A DNA stretch of 64,000 bases from DAHUZL01 sp035533215 (GTDB taxonomy: Bacteria; Chloroflexota; Dormibacteria; Aeolococcales; Bog-877). Where the stretch lies: assembly GCA_035533215.1 (NCBI GenBank), contig DATLUG010000031.1, positions 1 to 64,000 on the forward strand, given 5' to 3'. Positions 1 to 7,101 of this stretch are shown here, one piece after another. The notes under the pieces are model-generated. The model was not told the DNA's origin and did no database searches. It saw only the letters and a program-made list of their open reading frames with translations. The number at the start of each line of letters is the position of its first letter. Positions within the stretch are counted from its first letter, which is position 1. A program made the translations under genes and the position numbers.

Positions 1-396
1 CGCGTCTTGGCGGTCGCCTGGCTGGGGCTCGGCACCACCTCCATCGTCACGAGCGGCGACCCCGGGGTCGCCGCCTTCTGGGGCGTTGTCGGGGCCGGCG
101 GTTGGTGGCTGACCCGCCGCTGCCCGCGCCGCCCCGCGTTCGCCGGCCCCACGGGGACACCCCGGCCGACCAGATCTGCCGCGGCTGGGGCTTCGCCGGG
201 TGGGCCTGCGCCGCTCGCCAGGTCGCGGTCCCGATCCTCGGGCCGCCCCGCAGCGGCACGTCCCGCGGCCCGATCATCCCCAACGTCGCCGCCTGGCTCG
301 GCGCGGTGCTGGTCACCTCCACCCGCCGCGACGTCTGTGAAGCCACCGTGCGCTGCCGCCGCGTGGGGATCTGCTGGGTCTTCGACCCCGGCCCGG
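1..396 (+). pseudogene. relic of TraG/VirD4-type conjugative coupling ATPase
   Basis: The first 400 bases keep two pieces of a type IV coupling protein in different frames. From base 7 a membrane-like stretch (WLGLGTTSIV, then FWGVVGAGGWWL) runs into low-complexity sequence. From about base 165 another frame reads VPILGPPRSGTSRG, then IIPNVAAWLGAVLVTSTR and WVFDPGPVSW, which follows the P-loop and downstream strand pattern of VirD4/TraG proteins. The P-loop Lys-Thr of the usual GPPRSGKT is gone (GTS instead). The frame change and the lost lysine indicate a dead gene. The 5' end lies outside the window and the 3' part is missing, replaced by the next gene on the other strand. An ancient integrated conjugative element is inferred. 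Confidence 0.55.
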
Positions 397-756
397 TCAG
401 CTGGCGGTGGGAAGGACGTCGTCCCCCTCGAGGTCGATGACGCGCCGGCGCCCCGTCCCGACCCGGTGGTCGAGCAGGTCGTCCTGGAGCTCGAACAGCT
501 GGTCGAGCAGGTGGGCGATCGTGATCCCGCTGCGCAGCTCGCGGCGGTAGGGCGCCGGCAGGCGCGCGTTGAGGGCGTCGAGCGAAGGCTGGAGCGCCGG
601 CGGTACGCGCTTGCGTCCGTCGAGGTGGAGGGACTCCAGGGTCGCGATCAGCGCGTCGGTGAGACGGACCGGCTCCCGGCGGGCGTCGGCATCGCGACGG
701 CGGTGGACACCGGCGGCCTCGGCGGCAGCGATGGCCTGGGTGGCGGATGCATACAC
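397..756 (-). CDS. hypothetical protein, 119 aa
   Basis: I do not recognise this protein. A GTG start at 756 follows a G-rich stretch and gives 119 residues. The N-terminus is alanine-rich and helical (YASATQAIAAAEAAG). A predicted helical core follows (LTDALIATLESL, then ITIAHLLDQLFELQDDLLDH), and the tail is acidic. There is no signal peptide or membrane segment. It abuts the decayed coupling-protein gene and is divergent from the 113-residue gene at 925, with about 170 bases between the starts. The regular helical composition makes it more likely real than the overlapping frames, but the function is unknown and a longer frame start is possible. Confidence 0.45.
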   Translation of the reverse strand: MYASATQAIAAAEAAGVHRRRDADARREPVRLTDALIATLESLHLDGRKRVPPALQPSLDALNARLPAPYRRELRSGITIAHLLDQLFELQDDLLDHRVGTGRRRVIDLEGDDVLPTAS

Positions 757-924
757 GGGCAGGACCCCCGGCCGCGCTCCGTCCGGGGCCCCCTGCCCTC
801 GGTCACCCAGCCGAGCCCCCGACCACCGGGGTGGGGCGCGAGAGCGGCGGCTCTCCTGTGCCGCGTCGGAGTATACGGACCCGGTAGCCGCCGGCGGGTC
901 GAGAGGGCGATAATTGGTGCGTCC

Positions 925-1266
925 ATGATCCAAGAGGCGCCCGGGCCTGAACGGCGCCAGTTCCTCAGGCGTCTCGACGACATCCTGGAGGCGCTGGAGC
1001 AGCTGAACCTCCAGGAGCGTCCCCAGCTCCCCGAGGCGGTGCGGCGCTCGGTGCTCGCCCAGGGCATCGTCTGCGAGGACGAGCCCGACATCCGGGCCTT
1101 GATCGAGCGGGTGTGGCGCAAGCAGGAGCCCTACCTCCTCCACCTCGGCACCGAGCGTCGCGGCGTCGCATCGCGCCGCGGCGGGACCCGTCGGCCGCCC
1201 CGCCACCAGGTGGTGGAGGGGATCCTGCGTCAGCTCGCCGAGCCCCCGCGACCGGCCCACTCCTGA
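925..1266 (+). CDS. hypothetical protein, 113 aa
   Basis: Unrecognised small soluble protein starting at ATG 925. Its first half is charged and helical (RRQFLRRLDDILEALEQLNL), followed by PEAVRRSVLAQGI, CEDEPDIRALIERVW and a basic C-terminal tail. There is no membrane segment or cysteine motif. It ends 19 bases before the alpha/beta hydrolase, so the two may be co-transcribed. The length, composition and position suggest a regulatory or adaptor role, but nothing visible supports a specific function. Confidence 0.5.
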   Translation: MIQEAPGPERRQFLRRLDDILEALEQLNLQERPQLPEAVRRSVLAQGIVCEDEPDIRALIERVWRKQEPYLLHLGTERRGVASRRGGTRRPPRHQVVEGILRQLAEPPRPAHS

Positions 1267-1285
1267 CCGTCCGGCAGCGGGGCAG

Positions 1286-2206
1286 GTGAAGACGGTGACG
1301 GACGCGGGCGCGACCGAGTCGGCACCCGTCGAGGAGCGCTGGCTGGAGCTGGCGAGGGGCCGGGTCTTCACCCGCAGCGTCGGCGAGGGCGGGGTGCCGC
1401 TCCTCTGCCTCCACGGCGGCCCCGGGACACCGCACGACTACCTGGAGCCGCTGGAGGGGCTCGCCGCCGGCCGCCGGGTCGTCTTCTACGATCAGCTCGG
1501 CTGCGGGCGCTCCGACCGACCCGACGACCCGGCGCTCTGGACTGTCGACTACTTCGTCGACGAGCTTGGTCAGGTGCGGGAGGCGCTGGGGCTCGACCGC
1601 TGCCACCTCTTCGGCAACTCCTGGGGCGGCATGCTGGCGATGGCGGCGGTCCTCGGCGGGGCCGCGCCGGTGGTGAGCCTCATCCTCTCCAGCAGCCCGG
1701 CGAGCATCCCCCGCTGGATCGCCGACTGCAACCGGCTGCGGGCGGAGCTGCCCGACGAGGTCCGGGCCACCCTCGACCACCACGAGGCCTCGGGCTTCAC
1801 CGCCTGCCCCGAGTACCAGGGGGCGGTCGCCGCCTTCTACCGGCGCCACGTCTGCCGGCTGCAGCCCTGGCCTGCCAGCTTCGAGCGCAGCCTCGCCGGG
1901 ACCGGGCTCCAAGTCTACGAGACCATGAACGGTCCCAACGAGTTCACCACCACCGGCCGTCTCCGCGCGTTCGACGTCACCGACCGTCTCCACGAGATCC
2001 GCGTCCCCACCCTCATCACCGGCGGGCGCCACGACGAGTGCCGCCCCGAGCACCTGGCCGCGATGCAGCGGCTGATCCCGCGGGCGGAGCTGGTCATCTT
2101 CGAGGCCAGCGCCCACCTCGCATTCGTGGAGGAGCCCGAGCGCTACCTCGCCGTGATGGAGGACTTCCTCGGCCGGGTCGAGGCGGAGCCGCCCCTCCCC
2201 GGCTGA
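1286..2206 (+). CDS. alpha/beta hydrolase, proline iminopeptidase-like (S33)
   Basis: Cytoplasmic serine hydrolase of 306 residues. The oxyanion motif HGGPG lies at residues 43-47, the nucleophile elbow GNSWGG at 110-115 (Ser112), an acid at Asp250 (GGRHDE) and the catalytic His at 277 (ASAHLAF), in the family order. HGGPG plus GNSWGG is typical of prolyl aminopeptidases and related amidases or esterases, which release N-terminal proline or cleave small amides. A cap domain lies between about 140 and 235. The GTG start at 1286 follows GGGG. Its 3' end overlaps the convergent proC by 64 bases. The family is clear but the substrate is not. Confidence 0.85.
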   Translation: MKTVTDAGATESAPVEERWLELARGRVFTRSVGEGGVPLLCLHGGPGTPHDYLEPLEGLAAGRRVVFYDQLGCGRSDRPDDPALWTVDYFVDELGQVREALGLDRCHLFGNSWGGMLAMAAVLGGAAPVVSLILSSSPASIPRWIADCNRLRAELPDEVRATLDHHEASGFTACPEYQGAVAAFYRRHVCRLQPWPASFERSLAGTGLQVYETMNGPNEFTTTGRLRAFDVTDRLHEIRVPTLITGGRHDECRPEHLAAMQRLIPRAELVIFEASAHLAFVEEPERYLAVMEDFLGRVEAEPPLPG

Positions 2207-3144
2207 GGCACGCGCGAAGGTTCCTCGGGGACGGCCGGCGCCCCCGCCCCGCCCTCCAGGCCCTGCTCCAGCCGCAGGGTCCGCCGGTAGGCGGCCCAGA
2301 CCGCGTCACTGACCACGGTGCGGAGGCCGCCCCGCTCCAGCGCCGCCAGCGCCTCGGCGGAGGTCCCCCCGGGGGAGGTCACCATGTCGCGCAGCTCGGC
2401 GACATGGCGGCCGCTCTGGAGCGCGAAGGCGGCCGACCCCTGCATGGTGTCGAGGACCAGCTCGCGGGCGACGTGGCGCGCGAAGCCGAGGTGGACGGCG
2501 GCATCGATGAGCGCCTCGATGAACAGGAAGATGTAGGTGGGCCCGGTGCCGCTGACCGCGGTCGCCATCGCCACCTGGCCCTCGTCGTCCACCTCGAACT
2601 CCCGCCCCAGGGCCGAGAGCAGGCCCCGGGTGCGCGCCTTCCCGACCTCGGTGACCACCTGGGTCGCATACCAGACGGTCACCCCCTGGCCGATCTGGGC
2701 CGGGGTGTTCGGCATCGCCCGGACGATGGCGGGGTGCCGGAGCCCGCGCCCGAGCGCCCGGGTGCTGGCCCCGGCGACGATGCTGACCACCAGCTGGTCC
2801 CGGCTCAGCACCGGGGCCAGCTCGGGGAGAACCTGGGGCAGCACCTGGGGCTTCACCGCCAGCAGGCAGAGCTCCGCACCGCGGACGGCGGCGGGATTGT
2901 CCCGGGCCACGGTGACGCCGTAGGTGTCGCGCAGGTGGGCGGCTCGGGCGGCGCGCGGATGGCTGCAGACCACCTGGTCGGCGGTGAGCAGCCGCTGGCG
3001 CAGCATCCCGGCCAGCATCGCCTCCGCCATCGAGCCGGTCCCCACCACGCCGACCCGGATCCCCGCCAGCGGGCTGTCCCCCTGGCGCGGTCCGCGGGGC
3101 GGCGCGGGGGCGTCGGAGGCGGGAACCCTGGCCATCGGTGTCAT
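2143..3144 (-). CDS. proC: pyrroline-5-carboxylate reductase
   Basis: Catalyses the last step of proline synthesis, NAD(P)H reduction of 1-pyrroline-5-carboxylate. The N-terminal Rossmann motif is VGVVGTGSMAEAML. LLAVKPQ and RAMPNTPAQIGQG follow, then the C-terminal dimerisation helices with AVSGTGPTYIF and VTSPGGTSAEAL, all ProC signatures. The start is ambiguous: ATG 3144 is used here, a GTG at 3156 and an ATG at 3135 are in frame, and none has a strong ribosome site. The C-terminus has about 40 extra residues rich in Pro, Gly and Arg beyond the usual end. That tail overlaps the convergent hydrolase and may be a readthrough extension. The gene stands alone. Confidence 0.92.
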   Translation of the reverse strand: MTPMARVPASDAPAPPRGPRQGDSPLAGIRVGVVGTGSMAEAMLAGMLRQRLLTADQVVCSHPRAARAAHLRDTYGVTVARDNPAAVRGAELCLLAVKPQVLPQVLPELAPVLSRDQLVVSIVAGASTRALGRGLRHPAIVRAMPNTPAQIGQGVTVWYATQVVTEVGKARTRGLLSALGREFEVDDEGQVAMATAVSGTGPTYIFLFIEALIDAAVHLGFARHVARELVLDTMQGSAAFALQSGRHVAELRDMVTSPGGTSAEALAALERGGLRTVVSDAVWAAYRRTLRLEQGLEGGAGAPAVPEEPSRVPQPGRGGSASTRPRKSSITAR

Positions 3145-3236
3145 GCAGGGTGCCACATCGTGGGGGCCCCACGCGCCCGCCCCCGGACCGGGCCCGGGCG
3201 GCCGCCCCCGCCGTCGCTTGCTACCGTGTCGACGCC

Positions 3237-4523
3237 ATGGCCGCTCCGACCATCGTTCTCTTCCCCGAGGGCGCCTTCGGCCCCACCAACAACTGCGTCG
3301 GCATCGGGCAGGCGCTCCAGCGCCGCGGCGCCCGTGTCGTCTTCGTGATCGAGGAGTCGTTCCAGGGCACCCTCGCCCTCCAGGGGTTCGAGGAGCGCTG
3401 CATGCGCCTCAAGCCGGCTCCGGACGTGCCCGAGGAGCCCGGCCAGTTCTGGCGGGACTTCATCCGCGAGACCGCGCCCCAGTTTCGACGTCCCACCATC
3501 GAGCAGCTGGAGGGGTTGGTGCTCCCGATCTGGACCGAGCTCGTGGCGGGCGCCGAGTTCGTCGACGACCGGCTGCGGGCGATCTTCGCCGAGCTCGACC
3601 CGGACGCGATCGTGGTGGACAACGTCGTCGCCTTCCCCGCCGTCATCACCCACGGGTGCCCCTGGGTCCGGATCGTCTCCTGCAACCCGCTGGAGGTGGA
3701 GGATCCCGCCCTCCCTCCCGCGTTCTCCGGCTACCCGACCCGTGACCGCACCCGGTGGGACGCCTTCCGCCGCCGTGAGCAGGAGCTGATGGGGGAGCTG
3801 CGGCGGCGGTTCGGGGCCTTCGTGCGGGATCGGGGCGCGCCCGAGCTCGCCCCGGGGGCCTTCATCCACCCCTCGCCCGCCTGCAACCTCACCCTCTACC
3901 CCGAGGTGCTCGACTACCAGCGTGCCCGCCCGCTCGGGCCCACCTGGCATCGGCTGGAGAGCTGCGTGCGGGCCGAGGGCGGCCCCTACCGCCTCCCCGA
4001 GCGTCTCCGCCGGGGTGACGGAGCGCTGGTGTACTGCAGCCTCGGCAGCCTGGGGTCGGCCGACGGCCTGCTGATGGAGCGCCTCCTGGACGCGCTCGGC
4101 CACAGCCGCCACCGGGTGATCGTGAGCCTGGGGCCCCAGCACGGTGCGCTACGGCTGGGGGACAACATGGACGGCGCCGCCTTCCTCCCTCAACCCCAGG
4201 TCCTGCCCCAGGTCGACGTCGTGATCACCCACGGCGGCAACAACACCGTCACCGAGGCCTGCCACTTCGGCAAGCCGATGGTGGTCCTCCCGCTCTTCTG
4301 GGACCAGCACGACAACGCCCAGCGGGTCGCCGAGACCGGGCTCGGGGTGCGGCTCGACCCGTACACGTTCGCGGAGGCGGAGCTGATCGGGGCGCTGGAC
4401 CGGCTCGCGGCCGACCCCCGGCTGCGGTCCCGGCTCGTCGCGGTTCGGGACCGCCTGCAGCAGGACCCCGGGACCGAGAGGGCCGCCGAGCGCATCCTCG
4501 GCCAGGCCCGCCGGCGCCGCTGA
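3237..4523 (+). CDS. GT1-family glycosyltransferase (UGT/MGT-like)
   Basis: A 428-residue GT-B fold enzyme that would transfer a sugar from a nucleotide donor to a small lipophilic acceptor. The N-terminal acceptor domain starts at IVLFPEGAFGPTNN. The C-terminal donor domain shows YCSLGSLG, then the nucleotide-sugar binding block ITHGGNNTVTEACHFGKP and LFWDQHDNAQR near residues 330-365. ATG 3237 is chosen because the conserved first strand begins right after it. Homologues act on macrolides, sterols or flavonoids, but the acceptor cannot be told here. It is convergent with the cyclodeaminase gene; the 120 bases between them are GC-rich with no obvious site. Confidence 0.85.
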   Translation: MAAPTIVLFPEGAFGPTNNCVGIGQALQRRGARVVFVIEESFQGTLALQGFEERCMRLKPAPDVPEEPGQFWRDFIRETAPQFRRPTIEQLEGLVLPIWTELVAGAEFVDDRLRAIFAELDPDAIVVDNVVAFPAVITHGCPWVRIVSCNPLEVEDPALPPAFSGYPTRDRTRWDAFRRREQELMGELRRRFGAFVRDRGAPELAPGAFIHPSPACNLTLYPEVLDYQRARPLGPTWHRLESCVRAEGGPYRLPERLRRGDGALVYCSLGSLGSADGLLMERLLDALGHSRHRVIVSLGPQHGALRLGDNMDGAAFLPQPQVLPQVDVVITHGGNNTVTEACHFGKPMVVLPLFWDQHDNAQRVAETGLGVRLDPYTFAEAELIGALDRLAADPRLRSRLVAVRDRLQQDPGTERAAERILGQARRRR

Positions 4524-4644
4524 GGCCGGCCGGACCTGCACCGCTGACACGCGCGCTCGTTCGGGCGCCGCGGCCGGAGGTCCGGGGGTCGCCCCGGGGC
4601 GGTCACCAGCGCCCGCGGCCGTCGCGGGGGCCGGGGGTGGCTGG

Positions 4645-5670
4645 TCATCTCGATGGACCGTCTCCCCGGCCGGGGCCGGGTCCCGGGCGCCGCCCGCGGC
4701 GCCCGGCGTCCCGTCTGCCCGTGCCGTCGGACTCCGCTCGGCGCAGAGCCTCGGCGGCGCAGGCGAGGTCGAAGACGCCCGACCCCACGCTCTTCATCAC
4801 GGTGAGCGGGCCTGCCCCGGGTTGGGCGTCGGCCAGCGGCCGGACCTTGGCCCGGGCAAGCCGACCCTCGGCGATCGGGATGAGGAGGTCACCGGCCTCG
4901 GCGAGGCACCCCGCCAGGGTGTCGGCGAAGACCGCGGCCGCGGCCAGGACGTCGGAGGCGAGCTCGCGCGCGGTGGGTTCGTGGGCGCCGAGGGCGTTGA
5001 CGTGGCACCGCTCCGGGAGGTCGGCGCGCCCGAGCAGGGGTGAGGTGGCGCTGGTCGCGAGGGTGACGACGTCCGCGTCGGCGGTGGCGGCGGCCAGATC
5101 GTCGGCGACCGCCAGCACCAGCCGCGGGTGGCGGGACTCCAGCTGCGCCGCCAGCTCCTCCGCTCGGCGGCGGGTGCGATTCCACAGCGTGACCCGCCGG
5201 ATCGGTCGCACCGCGCAGACCGCGGCCACCTGGTGGGCCGCCTGCGCCCCGGCACCGGCGAGGACGAGGTGCGACGCCGCGGGGTCCGCCAGCTGCGCGG
5301 TCGCCCACCCTGCGAGGGCGGCGGTCCGGAGCGCGGTGAGATGGGGGCCGTCGACGGCGCCGCGCAGCCGTCCGTCCCCGCCGTCGAAGACCAGCATCAC
5401 GCCCTGGATCGCCGGCCGCCCGCGGCTCCGGTCGCCGGCCGTGAGGGTGAGGACCTTCACCCCCAGGCCGTCGGGGCCTCCCGCCGGCATCGTCATGAGG
5501 ACGGTCGCCCCCAGCTCCAGCCGATCGCGCAGGGGCGCCATCGCCTCGCCCGACCGCTCCTGGCGCAGGGCCGCCCCCACGGCGCTGATGGCCGCGCTGG
5601 GGGGCAGGAGCCGGGTGAGCGCGGCCGCGTCGAGCCACCGCACCCGGCCCGGCCCGGTGGCGGGCTCCAT
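4645..5670 (-). CDS. ornithine cyclodeaminase / mu-crystallin family protein
   Basis: A 341-residue NAD(P)-dependent enzyme of the OCD/mu-crystallin family, which includes ornithine cyclodeaminase, ketimine reductases and alanine dehydrogenase. The substrate-side block GVKVLTL...VFDGGDG...DGPHLTALRTAAL is present, followed by the Rossmann motif LVLAGAGAQAAHQ and later VNALGAHEP. The ATG at 5670 directly abuts the stop of the FAD oxidoreductase with no spacer, so the pair is one transcription unit. In other bacteria such a pair occurs in opine, hydroxyproline and N-alkyl amino acid catabolism: the oxidase makes an imine and the OCD protein reduces or deaminates it. The exact substrate is inference. 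The C-terminal tail (last 25 residues) is Arg/Gly-rich. Confidence 0.85.
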   Translation of the reverse strand: MEPATGPGRVRWLDAAALTRLLPPSAAISAVGAALRQERSGEAMAPLRDRLELGATVLMTMPAGGPDGLGVKVLTLTAGDRSRGRPAIQGVMLVFDGGDGRLRGAVDGPHLTALRTAALAGWATAQLADPAASHLVLAGAGAQAAHQVAAVCAVRPIRRVTLWNRTRRRAEELAAQLESRHPRLVLAVADDLAAATADADVVTLATSATSPLLGRADLPERCHVNALGAHEPTARELASDVLAAAAVFADTLAGCLAEAGDLLIPIAEGRLARAKVRPLADAQPGAGPLTVMKSVGSGVFDLACAAEALRRAESDGTGRRDAGRRGRRPGPGPGRGDGPSR

Positions 5671-6822
5671 TCAGAAGACCAGCTGCTCCCGGATCGCGCC
5701 CGTGGCCGCCTCGCGGGCCGGGGCGAAGGCCCCCAGGTCGATGGCGGCCGGCTCCCCGCACATGGTGGCGGCGAGGCTCTCGCCGACGGCGAGGCTCAGC
5801 ATGAACCCGTGGCCGCTGAAGCCGCAGGCGAGCCAGAGCCCCTCGGGGCCGACGGCCGGGCCCACGAACGGCTGGCGGTCCGGCGTCATCTCGTACAGGC
5901 CGGCCCAGGCGGTCCTGAGCGTCGCGTCGAGGGCGCGGGGGAGGCGGTGGGCGGCGAGGTCGATCAGCCGGTCGAGCACGTCCCAGCTCACCTGCATCGT
6001 TCCGGCCGGCGCCGCCCCGGCATCGTCGAGGCCGAAGAGCAGGCCGTCGCCCTCACCGTGGAAGTGCAGGGTGGTGCCGAGGTCGACCGTCATCGGCACC
6101 CCGGCGCCCCACTCCTCCGGTCCGGCGAGTTGGAACAGCTGCCGACGGATCGGTGTCACGTCGACCCGGGCGCCCGCCAGGGCGCCGACGAGGGCGGCCT
6201 GCGGGCCGGCGCAGTTGACGACGCACGGGGTGGCCACGTCGCCCGCCGCGGTGGCGACACCGCGGATCGCGCCGCCCTCGACCTGGATCGCGGTGACGGG
6301 TGTCGTCTCCAGGAGGTCCGCTCCGCGCCGCCGCGCCGCCTCCGCGTACCCGAGGGTGATCTCGTGCGGGCCGGCGACCCCGTCGGTGGCGCAGAAGGCG
6401 GCGGCGCGAACGTCGTCGACCGTGAGGCCGGGCGCCAGGCGGGCTGCCTCGGAGGGATCGACCACGTCCACCTCCAGCCCGACGCCCCGCTGCATGGCGA
6501 CGTTGGCGGCGAGGAACCGAGCCAGCGCGGAGGTGGTCGCGAGGAGCAGGTACCCGATCGGGCGGTAACCGGGGTCGGTGCCCACCTCCTCCCGGAACCG
6601 GCGCAGGAGGGCGACGCTGCGCATGCCGAGGCGCACGTTGATCTCGGTCGCGAACTGCTGGCGCACCCCGCCCGAGCAGCGCCCGGTGGAGCCGCCCCCG
6701 AGGGTGGCCCCCTCCAGGAGAAGGGGCCGCCGGCCGCGGCTGGCGAGGTGGTAGGCGAGGGAGCACCCCATGGCGCCGCCGCCGACGATGACGATCTCGG
6801 CGCTGCGCGGGAGCTCGGTCAC
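5671..6822 (-). CDS. FAD-dependent amine oxidoreductase (DAO / sarcosine oxidase beta-like)
   Basis: A 383-residue D-amino-acid-oxidase superfamily flavoprotein. The FAD-binding GGGAMG is at residues 14-19 (IVIVGGGAMGCSLAYHLA), followed by the CSGGVRQQF block typical of sarcosine-oxidase-like proteins. The C-terminal FAD motif is LWLACGFSGHGFMLSLAVGE. It probably oxidises a secondary or N-substituted amino acid to an imine with electron transfer to oxygen or a partner. GTG 6822 is chosen because the first beta strand follows at residue 8; the frame stays open further upstream but lacks conserved sequence there. It is translated immediately before the OCD-family gene and is divergent from the solute-binding protein gene at 7102. 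Confidence 0.85.
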   Translation of the reverse strand: MTELPRSAEIVIVGGGAMGCSLAYHLASRGRRPLLLEGATLGGGSTGRCSGGVRQQFATEINVRLGMRSVALLRRFREEVGTDPGYRPIGYLLLATTSALARFLAANVAMQRGVGLEVDVVDPSEAARLAPGLTVDDVRAAAFCATDGVAGPHEITLGYAEAARRRGADLLETTPVTAIQVEGGAIRGVATAAGDVATPCVVNCAGPQAALVGALAGARVDVTPIRRQLFQLAGPEEWGAGVPMTVDLGTTLHFHGEGDGLLFGLDDAGAAPAGTMQVSWDVLDRLIDLAAHRLPRALDATLRTAWAGLYEMTPDRQPFVGPAVGPEGLWLACGFSGHGFMLSLAVGESLAATMCGEPAAIDLGAFAPAREAATGAIREQLVF

Positions 6823-6953
6823 GGAGTGGGCCAGAGGGACTTGGGGGCGGCCAGGTGAAGCGGGCCGCAAGCCGCTCCCGCCCCCATCCCACCGCGGCCG
6901 CTGCGCGGCGGCCGACGCCACCGGACATCGCGGGCCTGGCTCCGCGCTGGCGG

Positions 6954-6982
6954 TTGACAGATTCCCGGTTCCGACGTAGGGT
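6954..6982 (+). promoter_or_regulatory. near-consensus sigma-70 type promoter for the solute-binding protein
   Basis: A perfect -35 hexamer TTGACA (6954-6959), exactly 17 bases, then TAGGGT (6977-6982, 4 of 6 matches to TATAAT). Transcription would start near 6989, giving an untranslated leader of about 110 bases before GTG 7102. In such GC-rich DNA an exact TTGACA at this spacing is unlikely by chance. The local drop in GC (6984-7018) supports a promoter region. Confidence 0.65.
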
Positions 6983-7018
6983 CCATACATTGAACATCAT
7001 ATACGCTGATTCGTCGAT

Positions 7019-7051
7019 GCCCCCCGCTCCCTCGGTGCCGGAGCGGAGGGC
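7019..7051 (+). promoter_or_regulatory. leader hairpin upstream of the solute-binding protein gene
   Basis: In the predicted 5' leader, arms 7019-7030 and 7040-7051 pair over 11 of 12 positions (one C/A mismatch) around a 9-base loop. It sits 50 bases before the start codon and upstream of the ribosome site GGGAGGGGG at about 7086-7094. It could stabilise the mRNA or be a regulatory leader. There is no U-tract, so it is not a classical terminator. Confidence 0.4.
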
Positions 7052-7101
7052 TCGGTCCGGGTTCGCCCGTCACGTCAATCGTCCGGGGAGGGGGTAGCAA
7101 C

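Noticed and set aside
4637..6568. 643-codon plus-strand frame opposite the cyclodeaminase and amine oxidase
   Set aside because: Ser/Ala/Arg-rich mirror of two well-defined minus-strand enzymes.
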